A DNA stretch of 64,000 bases from Phycisphaerales bacterium (GTDB taxonomy: Bacteria; Planctomycetota; Phycisphaerae; Phycisphaerales; UBA1924): the NCBI GenBank assembly GCA_020847535.1, contig JADLBU010000092.1, positions 48,140 through 112,139 of the forward strand, written 5' to 3'. The position numbers were made by a program, and so were the translations under genes. Below are positions 35,028 to 44,111 of this stretch, in pieces (position 1 is the first letter of the stretch; each line of letters starts with the position of its first letter). The notes under the pieces are model-generated. The model saw nothing but the letters and a program-made list of their open reading frames with translations. It was not told the DNA's origin and searched no databases.

Positions 35028-36572
35028 ATGCTGCACTCCTTTGTTCCATCGCCGCGCGATGGCGATAACCAGCGCCCGGAAGGTCCGAGTTCGGTTCTCG
35101 TGGTGGCGACGTTGGCGAGCCTTGGTGCCAGCGCCATCGTTGCGCTGGCGTATTGGCTGGGAGCCCTGTGGCTGTCGGAGTCGGCGATGGGGCTTCCGGC
35201 GGGGGTGTGGATCGTGGTGCTGCTGGCGGCCTGGTCGGCAGGGGCCGAGCGCCGGCGGGTCACGGGGCGCACGCGTGGACATTCGGGCAGCGTCGGCACC
35301 CACGAGGCGGGACTGATCGAGGCCGGCGGCGGCTCCAGGTGGGAGCGCGTGGTCGCGGGATTGGCCAGGATGGCGGCGTGGATTGATCAGCGGCTCTCGC
35401 TGATGCCGATGGGGGGAGCCTGGAGCGTGGGAGGGTCGGGGTTCGACAGCCGCTGGCGGAGGATGCTGCTGCGATGGCTGCCGAGGCTCGGGATGCCCGA
35501 AGCGCCGTTGCGAATCGGAATGGCGATGGGTCGGCGAAAGGCCGAGCAGATCGCCGAGCAGGATTCGATGGGTATTCGCTGGCTGATGCTGCCGCGCAGC
35601 GCGGAGGCATGGTCGTCGGCGAGCGAGCATGGGCTGGATGCGGTGCTGATCGAGCCGGCGCCCGGCGTGGTGCGCGTATGCACGCTGGAGCGTGAGGGGT
35701 GCGATTCATCGTGGTTTGACTGGAGCCATCGGCGGCCGCTCTCGTACGAGGCGGTTTTCCCGCTGCGCATCGATCCCTCGCATGTCAGCCTGGATCTGTC
35801 ATCGGAGTCCGATGCACCGCGGTGTGCGGAGATGATCGCCGCGCTGGCGCGGGCGGCGGCGATCTGGTCGAGACACCCAGCGCGGCTTGGGGTTGAGGAC
35901 CTGGTGCTGGGGCGGCGACCCGTGGTGACGGGTTCGAACGGGTCTGATGGGGTCGAGAGCATCGGTTGGTCGCGCGATGCGATCTCAGCGGCGATGATCG
36001 GGTTGGCGCAGAGGCTGGAGAGTGATGGCAGCACGCTGCGCGCGACGGCGGCGGATCGAGCGGCGGCCCGCGCGGTGAGCGCGTGGGTTTCCTCGTGGGA
36101 TGAATCGATCGCCGATGACCAGCGGCGGCGTTGGGCCGAGGCGTGCGTCAGGATCCTGCCCGAGGAGCCGGAGGTCATGCTGCGCCTGGCGGCGGTCAGG
36201 TTGTCGGCATTTGATGACGAGATGGGGATCGCGGCGCTCCGCGATGCCGATGCGATCCTTCAGCACGAGTCGGGGCTCCTGGCCGCCGATCCCGTCGCGT
36301 TCCTACAGGCCGAGCTCGAGCACGGTCCGGAGAATCCGATGACGGTGGCACGGGTCGCCGCGGGGCTGTGCCTGGCGTTCGCGGGCGTGCCCACCAAGCG
36401 GCTGGCGTTCCTGCAGGAGGACCTGCTGGATGACATGCGGTTTGCCAACTGGCTGATCGGTCGAGATCAGGACCGGGCGCTCTTGATACGTATCCTGCGC
36501 GAGCTGCGGGAGGCCAGGGAGCGTCGGGAATCGATCGCGGCGGATGAACTGCCGCCGGCGCGGGCGGCGTGA
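35028..36572 (+). CDS. Membrane-anchored conserved hypothetical protein
   Basis: 514 aa from ATG 35028. The frame extends upstream into the FKBP gene, but that part is not protein-like. Two hydrophobic helices near the N-terminus (SVLVVATLASLGASAIVALAYW and GVWIVVLLAAWSAG) anchor it; the remainder is soluble, mostly helical and probably cytoplasmic. I recognise no domain. Trp/Ser-rich DESIADDQRRRWAEACVRILPEEPEVMLRLAAVRL resembles a TPR-like helical repeat, but this is uncertain. It is followed at 138 bases by the S41-type lipoprotein. Confidence 0.65.
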   Translation: MLHSFVPSPRDGDNQRPEGPSSVLVVATLASLGASAIVALAYWLGALWLSESAMGLPAGVWIVVLLAAWSAGAERRRVTGRTRGHSGSVGTHEAGLIEAGGGSRWERVVAGLARMAAWIDQRLSLMPMGGAWSVGGSGFDSRWRRMLLRWLPRLGMPEAPLRIGMAMGRRKAEQIAEQDSMGIRWLMLPRSAEAWSSASEHGLDAVLIEPAPGVVRVCTLEREGCDSSWFDWSHRRPLSYEAVFPLRIDPSHVSLDLSSESDAPRCAEMIAALARAAAIWSRHPARLGVEDLVLGRRPVVTGSNGSDGVESIGWSRDAISAAMIGLAQRLESDGSTLRATAADRAAARAVSAWVSSWDESIADDQRRRWAEACVRILPEEPEVMLRLAAVRLSAFDDEMGIAALRDADAILQHESGLLAADPVAFLQAELEHGPENPMTVARVAAGLCLAFAGVPTKRLAFLQEDLLDDMRFANWLIGRDQDRALLIRILRELREARERRESIAADELPPARAA

Positions 36573-36710
36573 GCCATCGGGTAGTTGCCTGACGGCATGC
36601 CGATTCGAGGAACAAAGCGAGTACCGAGGGATTCAAGATGTGAGAATCCGCCTTTTGCAGCGCGGTTCGCCATCCCTATGGTTGTCCTCTATTTCCGGAG
36701 GTCTCTCGGC

Positions 36711-38165
36711 ATGACTGGATGGTTTCATCGCGCTGGGCGCGTGTGCGGGCTGTACCTGACGGCTTTGCTGGCGGGGATCGGAGTTCTGGCAGGTTGTCAA
36801 TCGACTTCGCCTGACGGCGGGGTGCTCAAGAGCGCCCCCGCGCCCGCGCCGTTGACCGCGCAGGAGCGTGAGCTCAATGTCAAATCCTTCGACCAGGTGT
36901 GGCAGACCGTGAATGATCGCCACTGGGATCCGACGCTGGGCGGACTGGATTGGCAGGCGGTGAAGGTCCAGCTTCGGCCGAAGGTGGAAGAGGCGCAGAC
37001 GATGGAGGAGGCCCGCGCGGTGATGCGCGATGCGCTGGGGCGGCTGGGGCAGTCGCACTTCGGGATCCTGGCGCGCGAGGCGTACGACGAAGTGTCGGAA
37101 GCGCCCGAAGCGGGGGTGGGCGAGGGCAATGCCGGTGAGACCGGAGCCGTGGGTCAGGCGACCGATTCGGCGGCGGCGACCGCTCCTTCGCAGGCGGGGG
37201 ATGGAGATGCCGGCCTGTCGATCCGGATCGTGGATGGCGCTGCGGTGGTCGCGTTCATCGAGCCCGACTGCGCGGCAGCTCTGGCGGGAGTGAAGCCGGG
37301 GTGGATCGTCGAGAGCGTGAACGGCAAGCCGATCGCACCCGTGGTGCAGGCGCTGCAGGGGCAGTTCCAGGGTCGCGAGGCGGCGGATGCGATGATCGTG
37401 CGCGGCGTTGAGCGGCGCTTTGCGGGGAAGGTGGGGGACAAGGTGACCGGGGTGTTCCTGGATGGGCAGGACCACCGCGTCGAAAAGACGATTGAACTCG
37501 ATGAGGCCGCGGGTGAAGTGACGCAGTTCAGCAACCTGCCGCCGATGCACGTCAACCTGGTTTCGACGCGGTTGCCCGGGGGGATCGGGTACATCCGGTT
37601 CAACATCTTCCTCTACCCGGCGAAGATTATGCCGGCGTTCGAGTCGGCGATGCGGTCGTTTGCGGATGCGCCGGGCGTGATTGTCGATCTCCGTGGCAAC
37701 CCCGGTGGGATCGGGTTCATGGCCAACGGGATGAGCGGGTTCTTCGTGGACAAGGATGGGCTGAAGCTGGGTGAGATGCGGACGCGGGAGACGACGCTTA
37801 ATTTCGTGATCTTCCCCAGGGCCCAGGTGTACCAGGGGCCGCTGGCGATCCTGGTGGATGGGCTGTCGCTCTCGACTTCGGAAGTGATGGCGGGGGGGCT
37901 GCAGGACATCGGCAGGGCGCGGGTTTTCGGGACAAGGACGGGGGGCGCAGCGCTGCCATCGCTGATCGAGCGGCTGCCCAACGGCGATGGGTTTCAGTTT
38001 GCCGTGGCGAACTACATCTCGGCATCCGGGCGGGTTCTGGAGGGCGAGGGGGTCAATCCGGACGAAGAAGTACCCCTCGATCGCGCTACGCTGTTGGCCG
38101 GGAAAGACCCCGTGATCGAGGCGGCGGTGCGATGGATCGATTCGCAGGCGTCCGCGTCGAAGTGA
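36711..38165 (+). CDS. S41-type peptidase-like lipoprotein with PDZ-like domain
   Basis: 484 aa from ATG 36711, with GGAGG 9 bases upstream. Lipobox VLAGC (Cys near 26) indicates a lipidated, exported protein. Residues about 45-125 are the helical N-terminal region of S41 proteases (NVKSFDQVWQTVNDRHWDP). A PDZ-like segment follows (VVAFIEPDCAAALAGVKPGWIVESVNG). The catalytic domain has GIGYIRFNIF, VIVDLRGNPGG and the Ser-containing SLSTSEVMAGGLQ. The Lys expected in the GxxTxGK motif is replaced (GTRTGGAALPS), so it may belong to the S41B/tricorn-like subtype, or be inactive. Confidence 0.85.
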   Translation: MTGWFHRAGRVCGLYLTALLAGIGVLAGCQSTSPDGGVLKSAPAPAPLTAQERELNVKSFDQVWQTVNDRHWDPTLGGLDWQAVKVQLRPKVEEAQTMEEARAVMRDALGRLGQSHFGILAREAYDEVSEAPEAGVGEGNAGETGAVGQATDSAAATAPSQAGDGDAGLSIRIVDGAAVVAFIEPDCAAALAGVKPGWIVESVNGKPIAPVVQALQGQFQGREAADAMIVRGVERRFAGKVGDKVTGVFLDGQDHRVEKTIELDEAAGEVTQFSNLPPMHVNLVSTRLPGGIGYIRFNIFLYPAKIMPAFESAMRSFADAPGVIVDLRGNPGGIGFMANGMSGFFVDKDGLKLGEMRTRETTLNFVIFPRAQVYQGPLAILVDGLSLSTSEVMAGGLQDIGRARVFGTRTGGAALPSLIERLPNGDGFQFAVANYISASGRVLEGEGVNPDEEVPLDRATLLAGKDPVIEAAVRWIDSQASASK

Positions 38166-38263
38166 TGGATGGAAGCACACCCGCCCGCCATTCGCCCACA
38201 GTCGGCCTGTCGTTGGCCTGCATTCGGGGCGATCATCAAGGCCGGGCATTGGAGTCTCACTGG

Positions 38264-39136
38264 ATGAAACGCAACCGCACTTCATTCCTGGCCGCTCATG
38301 CTTTGCTGGCGATCCTGATCCCGTGCGCGGGAACATCGGTCGCGCTGGGGCAGGAAACCAAGCCGGCGCAGCCCACGGAGGCGACCGAGGCGCTTCCGGA
38401 GGCTCAGGTGATCCATGACAAGTTCATCGAGGCGATCGGCGGCGCCGACACGATCAAGGGCCTCAAGACGCGCACGAGCAAGGCGACCCTTGAGTTCCCG
38501 CAGGGCAACATCAAGGCGACGGTGCTCGCGTACCTCGCCGAGGGCAGCATGTACTCGGTGATGGAAGTTCCGAGCTTCGGGCAGCTTGAGTCCGGGGTTG
38601 CCGACGGGGTGGCGTGGCAGAAGAACACGGTGCAGGGTGTGACCATCATGGATGGGCCGGAACGCGAGGAACTGATCCGGGAGTCGGACCTGCAGAACGA
38701 GATCAACTTCAGCAAATACTACACGAAGATGGAGACGGTGGGCAGCGCAGAGGTGGACGGCAAGAAGACCTACAAGGTGGAGTTCACGCCGCTGTCGGGC
38801 GAGAAGCAAACCCGGTATTTCGAGGCCGACAGCGGCCTGCTAGTGAAGGTTGACAACATCGCCGTGACCCCCAGCGGCAAGCTGCCGGTGTCGACGACGC
38901 TGACCGACTACCGGGATGTGAATGGCGTGAAGCTGGCGTTCAAGTCCATGCAGACCACGCCGATGGGTCAGTTCTCGATGACATACGAGTCGATCACGTA
39001 CAACACGGATGTGCCGATGGACAAGCTGAAGCTGCCCGACGATGTGAAGGCGATGGCGGAGAAGAAGAAGAGCGGCGGGGATGCGCCCAAGCCTGAAGCG
39101 CCCAAGGCGCCGGAGCCGACGCCGGCTCCCAAGTAG
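38264..39136 (+). CDS. Exported LolA-like outer-membrane lipoprotein-sorting fold protein
   Basis: 290 aa from ATG 38264. Signal peptide AAHALLAILIPCAGTSVALGQ, cleavage near residue 32. The mature part begins AQVIHDKFIEAIGGADTIKGLKTRTSKATLE, the typical start of LolA/DUF-type beta-sheet proteins, and ends with the antiparallel strands KVEFTPLSGEKQTRYFEADSG and TLTDYRDVNGVKLAFK. The C-terminus is a Lys/Pro/Ala-rich tail. Such proteins often bind lipid or lie beside metalloproteases; here the S41 lipoprotein gene is directly upstream. A strong terminator follows. Confidence 0.78.
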   Translation: MKRNRTSFLAAHALLAILIPCAGTSVALGQETKPAQPTEATEALPEAQVIHDKFIEAIGGADTIKGLKTRTSKATLEFPQGNIKATVLAYLAEGSMYSVMEVPSFGQLESGVADGVAWQKNTVQGVTIMDGPEREELIRESDLQNEINFSKYYTKMETVGSAEVDGKKTYKVEFTPLSGEKQTRYFEADSGLLVKVDNIAVTPSGKLPVSTTLTDYRDVNGVKLAFKSMQTTPMGQFSMTYESITYNTDVPMDKLKLPDDVKAMAEKKKSGGDAPKPEAPKAPEPTPAPK

Positions 39137-39166
39137 TCGGGTGGAATTGACAAGCGATCAAACGAA

Positions 39167-39196
39167 CGCCCCGGCAGGATGCCGGGGCGCTTTCTT
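39167..39196 (+). terminator. Rho-independent terminator between the LolA-like gene and ffh
   Basis: CGCCCCGGC (39167-39175) pairs with GCCGGGGCG (39181-39189) around AGGAT and leads into CTTTCTT. It can also end the opposing ffh transcript, since the reverse strand reads GTTCGTTT after the stem. Confidence 0.85.
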
Positions 39197-39225
39197 GCGC
39201 CCTGTTGGGCGCCGATGCTGAGCCA

Positions 39226-40776
39226 TTAGCGCTTGCGCTTCTTGAACCTGTCCTTGATGCTCGGCATCGCCGTGCTGCGGCGGGTTCCCAGGCCGGGCAT
39301 GGCGCCGCCGGCCTGCATCGCCTGGACGGCGGCGGCCTTCTCCTTGCCGGACAGGCCGGACATCTGCTTGGTGAGCTTGCTGACGGCGGAAAACTGCTTG
39401 ACGAGGCGGCCGACATCGTCCTGCTGCGTGCCGGAGCCGGCGGCGATCCTGCGGCGGCGGGAGTTGTCGATGATGTCGGGCTTCTTGCGCTCCCGCGGGT
39501 TCATCGAGTGGATCATCGCCTCGGTGCGGTCGAGCTGCTTCTCATCGATGTCGACTTCCTTGAGCATGGAGCCGACGCCGGGAAGGAGGCCCAGGAGCTG
39601 CTTGAGCGGTCCCATCCTTCGGATCGCCTTCATCTGCGAGAGGAAGTCCTCCATCGAGAGCTCGCCCTTCTCGAGCTTCTTCTGGAGGTCCTCGGCTTCC
39701 TGCTGGCTGACCTGCTCCTGGGCTTTCTCGACCAGGGAGACGACATCTCCCATGCCCAGGATGCGGCCGGCGATCCGCTCGGCGTGGAATTCCTCGAGGG
39801 CGTCGATCTTCTCACCAACGCCGATGAACTTGATGGGAGCGCCGGTGACATGCTTGACGGAGAGGGCAGCGCCGCCGCGGGTGTCGGAGTCGAACTTGGT
39901 GAGGATGACACCGTCGATCTGGAGGCTCTCGTGGAAGGCCTTGGCGGAGTTGACGGCATCGTGGCCGGTCATGGCATCGACGACGAGCAGGATCTGGTGG
40001 GGCTTGACCAGGGAGTTGATGCTCTTGAGCTCACCCATCAGGGCTTCGTTGACGTGGAGTCGGCCGGCGGTGTCGAGGATGACGGTGTCGATGCCCTGCT
40101 TGCGGGCGGCCTCGACGGCCCGGGCGGCGACCTGGACGGCGACGCCGACGGCTTTTCCGTAGGCGGCGACCTTGTCGGGTTCGGAGTAGAAAGTGACCTG
40201 GGCGCCGCCGGGGGAGTCGTTCTCAACCTGGGTAGCGACGGTGTGGAGCTGCTCGACGGCGGCGGGGCGCTGGAGATCGACGGCGGCGAGCATGACCGAA
40301 CGGCCGCGCTTCTTGAGGTAGGCGGCGAGCTTTCCGCAAGTGGTGGTCTTTCCGGAGCCCTGGAGGCCGCACATCATGACGATGGTGGGCGCGGGGGCCG
40401 CGCGGGGGATGCCGGATTCGGTCAGGTCCTTGCCCATGCCCAGGGCGGCGGGGACGGGCATGCCGGTCATGGGATCGACCAGGTCCATCGTGGGCTTGGT
40501 GATCGCCACCTCGCCGCCGAGGAGTTCAACCAGCCGGCGATGGACGATGCCGATCATCTCCTGGCCGGGCTGGAGGCTCTTGGTGACCTGGCGACCGACG
40601 GCATCATCGAGGATCTGCTGTGAGAAGCGATCGACGACGTCGAGGTGGACATCGGCATCGAGGAGTGCGGTGCGTACATCGGCCATGGCTTCGCGGACGT
40701 TGGACTCGGAGATCTTGTCCTGGCCGGCGAGCTTGCGGAAGACGTTGGTGAAACCTTCGGAGAGGCGTTCGAACAT
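39226..40776 (-). CDS. ffh: Signal recognition particle protein Ffh (SRP54)
   Basis: 516 aa, complete. N domain (FERLSEGFTNVFRKLAGQDKISE), G domain with P-loop GLQGSGKTTTCGKL near residue 140, DTAGRLHVNEAL, TKFDSDTRGGAALS and the M domain with Met-rich helices (MGPLKQLLGLLPGVGSML, MIHSMNPRERKKP). It binds 4.5S RNA and signal peptides and delivers nascent membrane proteins to FtsY. The C-terminus is basic (RFKKRKR). No 4.5S RNA gene was recognised nearby. Confidence 0.98.
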   Translation of the reverse strand: MFERLSEGFTNVFRKLAGQDKISESNVREAMADVRTALLDADVHLDVVDRFSQQILDDAVGRQVTKSLQPGQEMIGIVHRRLVELLGGEVAITKPTMDLVDPMTGMPVPAALGMGKDLTESGIPRAAPAPTIVMMCGLQGSGKTTTCGKLAAYLKKRGRSVMLAAVDLQRPAAVEQLHTVATQVENDSPGGAQVTFYSEPDKVAAYGKAVGVAVQVAARAVEAARKQGIDTVILDTAGRLHVNEALMGELKSINSLVKPHQILLVVDAMTGHDAVNSAKAFHESLQIDGVILTKFDSDTRGGAALSVKHVTGAPIKFIGVGEKIDALEEFHAERIAGRILGMGDVVSLVEKAQEQVSQQEAEDLQKKLEKGELSMEDFLSQMKAIRRMGPLKQLLGLLPGVGSMLKEVDIDEKQLDRTEAMIHSMNPRERKKPDIIDNSRRRRIAAGSGTQQDDVGRLVKQFSAVSKLTKQMSGLSGKEKAAAVQAMQAGGAMPGLGTRRSTAMPSIKDRFKKRKR

Positions 40777-40834
40777 GCGGCGAGTTTAGGGCGGGAAGGA
40801 AGGTGGAAAGCGGGGGCAGCGGGGCTGGATTGTC

Positions 40835-41971
40835 TCAGTGTTCGATATTGAGATCCTTGAGGGGAGGCAGGTTCCTGGGCTTGTAGTTGGCCGTGGAATC
40901 GGCGAGGCGGGTCTCAACGGACCAGTGGATGGTGGAGCCCGGCAGGACGGTGCGGCGCTTCGCGAAATTGGGCCAGCGCCAGCGTTTCTTGCCGGCCTTC
41001 GAGTTCCAGGTTCGCCGCGGGAGCATTTCCCCTATCCACCAGCCGATGGTGAGCGACTTGTGGGTCTCGGCGAGCGGATCGGGCTTGCTGAACTTTCCCG
41101 TGTCGCCCAGGATCTCGGCCTTCATGGCCTGATCGATGAGGAGGAAGGCGCCATGACCGGGGTCTTCGGCCTCGCGCATCATCCACTGGAGGGCCAGCTT
41201 GGAAAGTCCGCCTTGTTCATCGGGGTATCCGCCGCCGACATCTGAGTGGACACCTGCGAAGTAGACCTGCTTGCAATCCTGGCCGGCGGGGGATTCGATC
41301 GTTGACTTCTTGCCGCGATCGTCGAGAGAGAATCGGAAGAGGTTGGAGCGGAAGAACGCGCGGCGTTCATCGATCGAGACGGCGTGGCGGACGATGGCGA
41401 TCGATGGGTTGTCGCTGGTGAAGGGAACGGCGGCGAAATCCCAGAACCATCCCATCGAGCTGACGGTGTCCCACACGCCCATGAAGTGGACGGGCGCGGG
41501 TCGTGTGCTGAAGAGCTTGAGGAATCGTCCGAAGACATCGAAGATCGATTCGCCGGGTGAGCGATCTCCCGTCAGGATCGACCAGGCGTAGGGGGCCATG
41601 TTGATGTGTTCGGGTCGGACGAGTCCCAGGGCGTGCAGGGCCGACGAGAGAATCCGCACGGCGAGCGCTCCGCGGGAGAAACCGAAAAGGAAGATGCGGT
41701 CGCCCTCCTCGTGCGTGCGCACCAGGAACTCGTACATGTCGAGAAACTTCTGTCGGGTGGTCAGGCCGATCGCGGCGTCGAGGATGCGGCTGGATTTCCG
41801 GCCCAGGGCGGTGGTTGCCCGTGAATCCTCCAAGGTTCCGACGCCCGGGGAGTAGAACGTCACCTGCCGCGAGCTGTTTTCAAGGCATGCGAACAGCCGG
41901 CGGACATTGGTGGAATCGCCATCAATGTTGTTATCCGTGCCATCGCAGCAGAGCACGATGTTCTTGGGCAT
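40835..41971 (-). CDS. DUF2235 alpha/beta-hydrolase-like protein (Tle1-type phospholipase family)
   Basis: 378 aa from ATG 41971 (GGGGG upstream). It starts MPKNIVLCCDGTDNN, the DUF2235 opening, and has the nucleophile elbow IFLFGFSRGALAVRIL (Ser near residue 103), FMGVWDTVSSMGW and FAGVHSDVGGGYPDEQGGLSKLALQWM with the catalytic Asp/His. Members include type VI secretion phospholipase effectors (Tle1) and intracellular lipases. There is no secretion system, VgrG/PAAR or immunity gene nearby, so an ordinary cytoplasmic hydrolase is as likely. Confidence 0.88.
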   Translation of the reverse strand: MPKNIVLCCDGTDNNIDGDSTNVRRLFACLENSSRQVTFYSPGVGTLEDSRATTALGRKSSRILDAAIGLTTRQKFLDMYEFLVRTHEEGDRIFLFGFSRGALAVRILSSALHALGLVRPEHINMAPYAWSILTGDRSPGESIFDVFGRFLKLFSTRPAPVHFMGVWDTVSSMGWFWDFAAVPFTSDNPSIAIVRHAVSIDERRAFFRSNLFRFSLDDRGKKSTIESPAGQDCKQVYFAGVHSDVGGGYPDEQGGLSKLALQWMMREAEDPGHGAFLLIDQAMKAEILGDTGKFSKPDPLAETHKSLTIGWWIGEMLPRRTWNSKAGKKRWRWPNFAKRRTVLPGSTIHWSVETRLADSTANYKPRNLPPLKDLNIEH

Positions 41972-42109
41972 GGGGGGCCCCCTTTGCGAGTGATGGAATG
42001 TAACGTTATAGCCCCGGAATCCGCAAGCCGAGGAACCCGAGGGCATCGGGGGCACTTGTAGTGGGTGTGGGCGTGCTGGTGAGGCGCCGAGGCTCTCTGG
42101 ATCAACCGC

Positions 42110-42706
42110 GTGCCGTCAATACCACAAGTCAACCCACCTTTCGCCGCCCAGGGACGTACGGAGGCCCAGCTGATCGCCCTGGCCCGGCGGAGCCCACCGG
42201 ATCCCGAAGCGTTCGGGGAACTCTACAGGCTGCACTACCGCACGATCGCCGGGTATCTGCTTCGCCGGACGGGAGAATACCACACGGCTGAAGATTTGGC
42301 GTGCGAGACGTTCATCGCCGCCTATCGCGGGATGCATCGCTACAAGCCCAGCGGGATTCCGTTCCGCTCGTGGTTGTATCGGATTGCGACCAATATCGCC
42401 AACGGGTGGGCGGGGCGGCGGGGACGGATGCGGTTGACGGGGCTGGAGGGAGCGGCTGAATCGCGGATGGCGGTGGGGGCAAGCGAGGGCAGAGGCGATA
42501 TCGCGGTCGATGAGGCACAGGCGGCGATGCTCTCGCTCTCGGCGGAACATCAGGCCGTGCTGAGCCTGCACTACCTCGAGGGGCTTTCGGTGGAGGAACT
42601 CTCCAAAGTGCTGGGCACGCGTGTGGGCACGGTGAAGTCGCGCCTTGCACGGGCGCGGGCGAGATTGAAGGCGGAGATCGAGGATCGGAGGGGCGGCCAT
42701 GGGTGA
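42110..42706 (+). CDS. ECF-type RNA polymerase sigma factor
   Basis: 198 aa from GTG 42110. Region 2 (FGELYRLHYRTIAGYLLRR, then EDLACETFIAAYRG and FRSWLYRIATNIANGWAGRR) and region 4 (LSAEHQAVLSLHYLEGLSVEELSKVLGTRVGTVKSRLARARA) are complete, with no extra domain. It would direct RNA polymerase to a small regulon. Its last bases overlap the next gene, whose product has one membrane helix, which is the usual layout of an ECF factor with its membrane regulator. Confidence 0.93.
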   Translation: MPSIPQVNPPFAAQGRTEAQLIALARRSPPDPEAFGELYRLHYRTIAGYLLRRTGEYHTAEDLACETFIAAYRGMHRYKPSGIPFRSWLYRIATNIANGWAGRRGRMRLTGLEGAAESRMAVGASEGRGDIAVDEAQAAMLSLSAEHQAVLSLHYLEGLSVEELSKVLGTRVGTVKSRLARARARLKAEIEDRRGGHG

Positions 42707-43103
42707 ATTCATGAGCGACTCGATGAGAGCCAACGGCGTATCGGCCACGGACAGCGCGCTGGATCTGCTCAGGTCCCGGCAATGGGCCGGGCCGGACACA
42801 AACTCCAGTTTTGAAAGGTTCCTGATGTCACAGACACAAACGAAGGCTCGCAGGCGTGTTTCTTCGCGGCTCATCATCGGCTTCACGGTCGCGGGGCTTG
42901 CGCTCTCGGCCGCGGCGGCGGGGGTGTACAACCAGTGGGTAACACTGCGACTGACCAGCGGGGAGGAGAAGCTGATGCAGGCGATCGACAACGGTGATCA
43001 GACGTTGACGCTCATCGACCAGGATGGCGGCGAGCAGACGGCGCACGTGTGCGCTGTTGGGCCGCTCGGGAGTGCGGTCGGGCTGGTCTTGCGCGATCGC
43101 TGA
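42699..43103 (+). CDS. Single-pass membrane protein, putative partner of the ECF sigma factor
   Basis: 134 aa; the ATG overlaps the end of the sigma gene by 8 bases. N-terminal 50 residues are cytoplasmic (SALDLLRSRQWAGPDTNSSFERFLM), then Arg/Lys residues and one transmembrane helix (LIIGFTVAGLALSAAAAGVY) and a 55-residue periplasmic tail. It lacks the His-x3-Cys-x2-Cys zinc motif, so it is not a ZAS anti-sigma factor. Position alone suggests it controls the sigma factor. After its stop, 279 bases hold no firm gene. Confidence 0.7.
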   Translation: MGEFMSDSMRANGVSATDSALDLLRSRQWAGPDTNSSFERFLMSQTQTKARRRVSSRLIIGFTVAGLALSAAAAGVYNQWVTLRLTSGEEKLMQAIDNGDQTLTLIDQDGGEQTAHVCAVGPLGSAVGLVLRDR

Positions 43104-43382
43104 TGCTGTGAGCCCTGCGATGGTTGTCAGCAGCGCGCAGGTCAGCGCTGCGCGTCGGGTCGGGGAGATGTATGCCATGCGTGCGCTCCAATGCAAAAAG
43201 GGAGTACTTGTCAGTGATTGGGCTCTGCTATGCAGTGTCGTTGCGACCCGGGAGTAACTGCGAGGTGAGTCGTACATAGAAGGAGGTTCATACCGACACA
43301 TCTCACCGCAATTGAGCTTGGTTGAGAGCGACAAGCAGTTACAATCGACCCGGCGGATCAGCCGTGCCCCAGGAGCGACTTC

Positions 43383-44057
43383 ATGAGGGTGATGGTGATC
43401 GAAGACAATCCCAAGATGGCTTCGGCCCTGGAGCGCGGGCTTCGTGAGCACGGCCTGGCGGTGGATGTGGCACACAGCGGATACGAGGGAGAGGATGCAG
43501 CGGCCGCGGGTTCGCACGACATCATCCTGCTGGACCTGATGCTGCCGGACCGGGATGGGATCGAGGTCTGCCGCAACCTGCGGAGGCGGGGCGTCAAGGC
43601 CAAGATCCTGATGCTGACGGCGCTGAGCTCGACGGATGACAAGGTGCAGGGGCTGGATGCGGGTGCGGACGACTACCTGGCCAAGCCCTTTGAGTTCGAG
43701 GAGCTTCTTGCCCGTGTTCGGGCGCTGCTGCGGCGCGGGGAGGCCTCGGAATCCCGGCGCCTGCGGTACGACGACCTGGAGCTGGATCTGTACTCCCGGA
43801 CCGCCAAGCGAGGTGTCGAGCCGATCGAGCTCTCAACCAAGGAGTTCGCGCTGCTGGAGTACCTCATGCGCAATCCCAACCGCGTGTTGACGCGCACGCA
43901 GATCGGTGAGAAGGTCTGGGATATGAATTTCGTCCCAACGAGCAACGTGGTTGATGTCTACATCTCCTCGCTGCGGCGCAAGGCTGATCGCGGCTTCACC
44001 AAGGAGCTGATCCACACCGTCAAGGGGATGGGATACCGCTTCGGTGTCATGGACTGA
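43383..44057 (+). CDS. OmpR/PhoB-family response regulator
   Basis: 224 aa. Receiver domain with MVIEDNPKMA, phospho-Asp in IILLDLMLPDRDG, Thr in ILMLTALSS and Lys in DYLAKPF. C-terminal winged helix (ELSTKEFALLEYLMRNPNRVLTR and VVDVYISSLRRKADRGFTKELIHTVKGMGYRFG). The length and motifs are those of CusR/QseB-type regulators. It forms a pair with the histidine kinase 54 bases downstream on the same strand. The signal is unknown. Confidence 0.95.
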   Translation: MRVMVIEDNPKMASALERGLREHGLAVDVAHSGYEGEDAAAAGSHDIILLDLMLPDRDGIEVCRNLRRRGVKAKILMLTALSSTDDKVQGLDAGADDYLAKPFEFEELLARVRALLRRGEASESRRLRYDDLELDLYSRTAKRGVEPIELSTKEFALLEYLMRNPNRVLTRTQIGEKVWDMNFVPTSNVVDVYISSLRRKADRGFTKELIHTVKGMGYRFGVMD

Positions 44058-44111
44058 TCTGCGGCACGTGCAGGGACGCGGCGCACACACGAGGGGTGAT
44101 CACAAGGTCGC

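Noticed and set aside
36633..38336. Minus-strand open frame of 567 codons opposite the S41-like gene
   Set aside because: Arg/His/Pro-rich translation without motifs; the plus-strand gene has a signal peptide, a strong ribosome-binding site and family motifs.
39205..40623. Plus-strand open frame of 472 codons opposite ffh
   Set aside because: Antisense shadow of a full-length Ffh; composition (Asp/Gly/Leu runs) is not protein-like.
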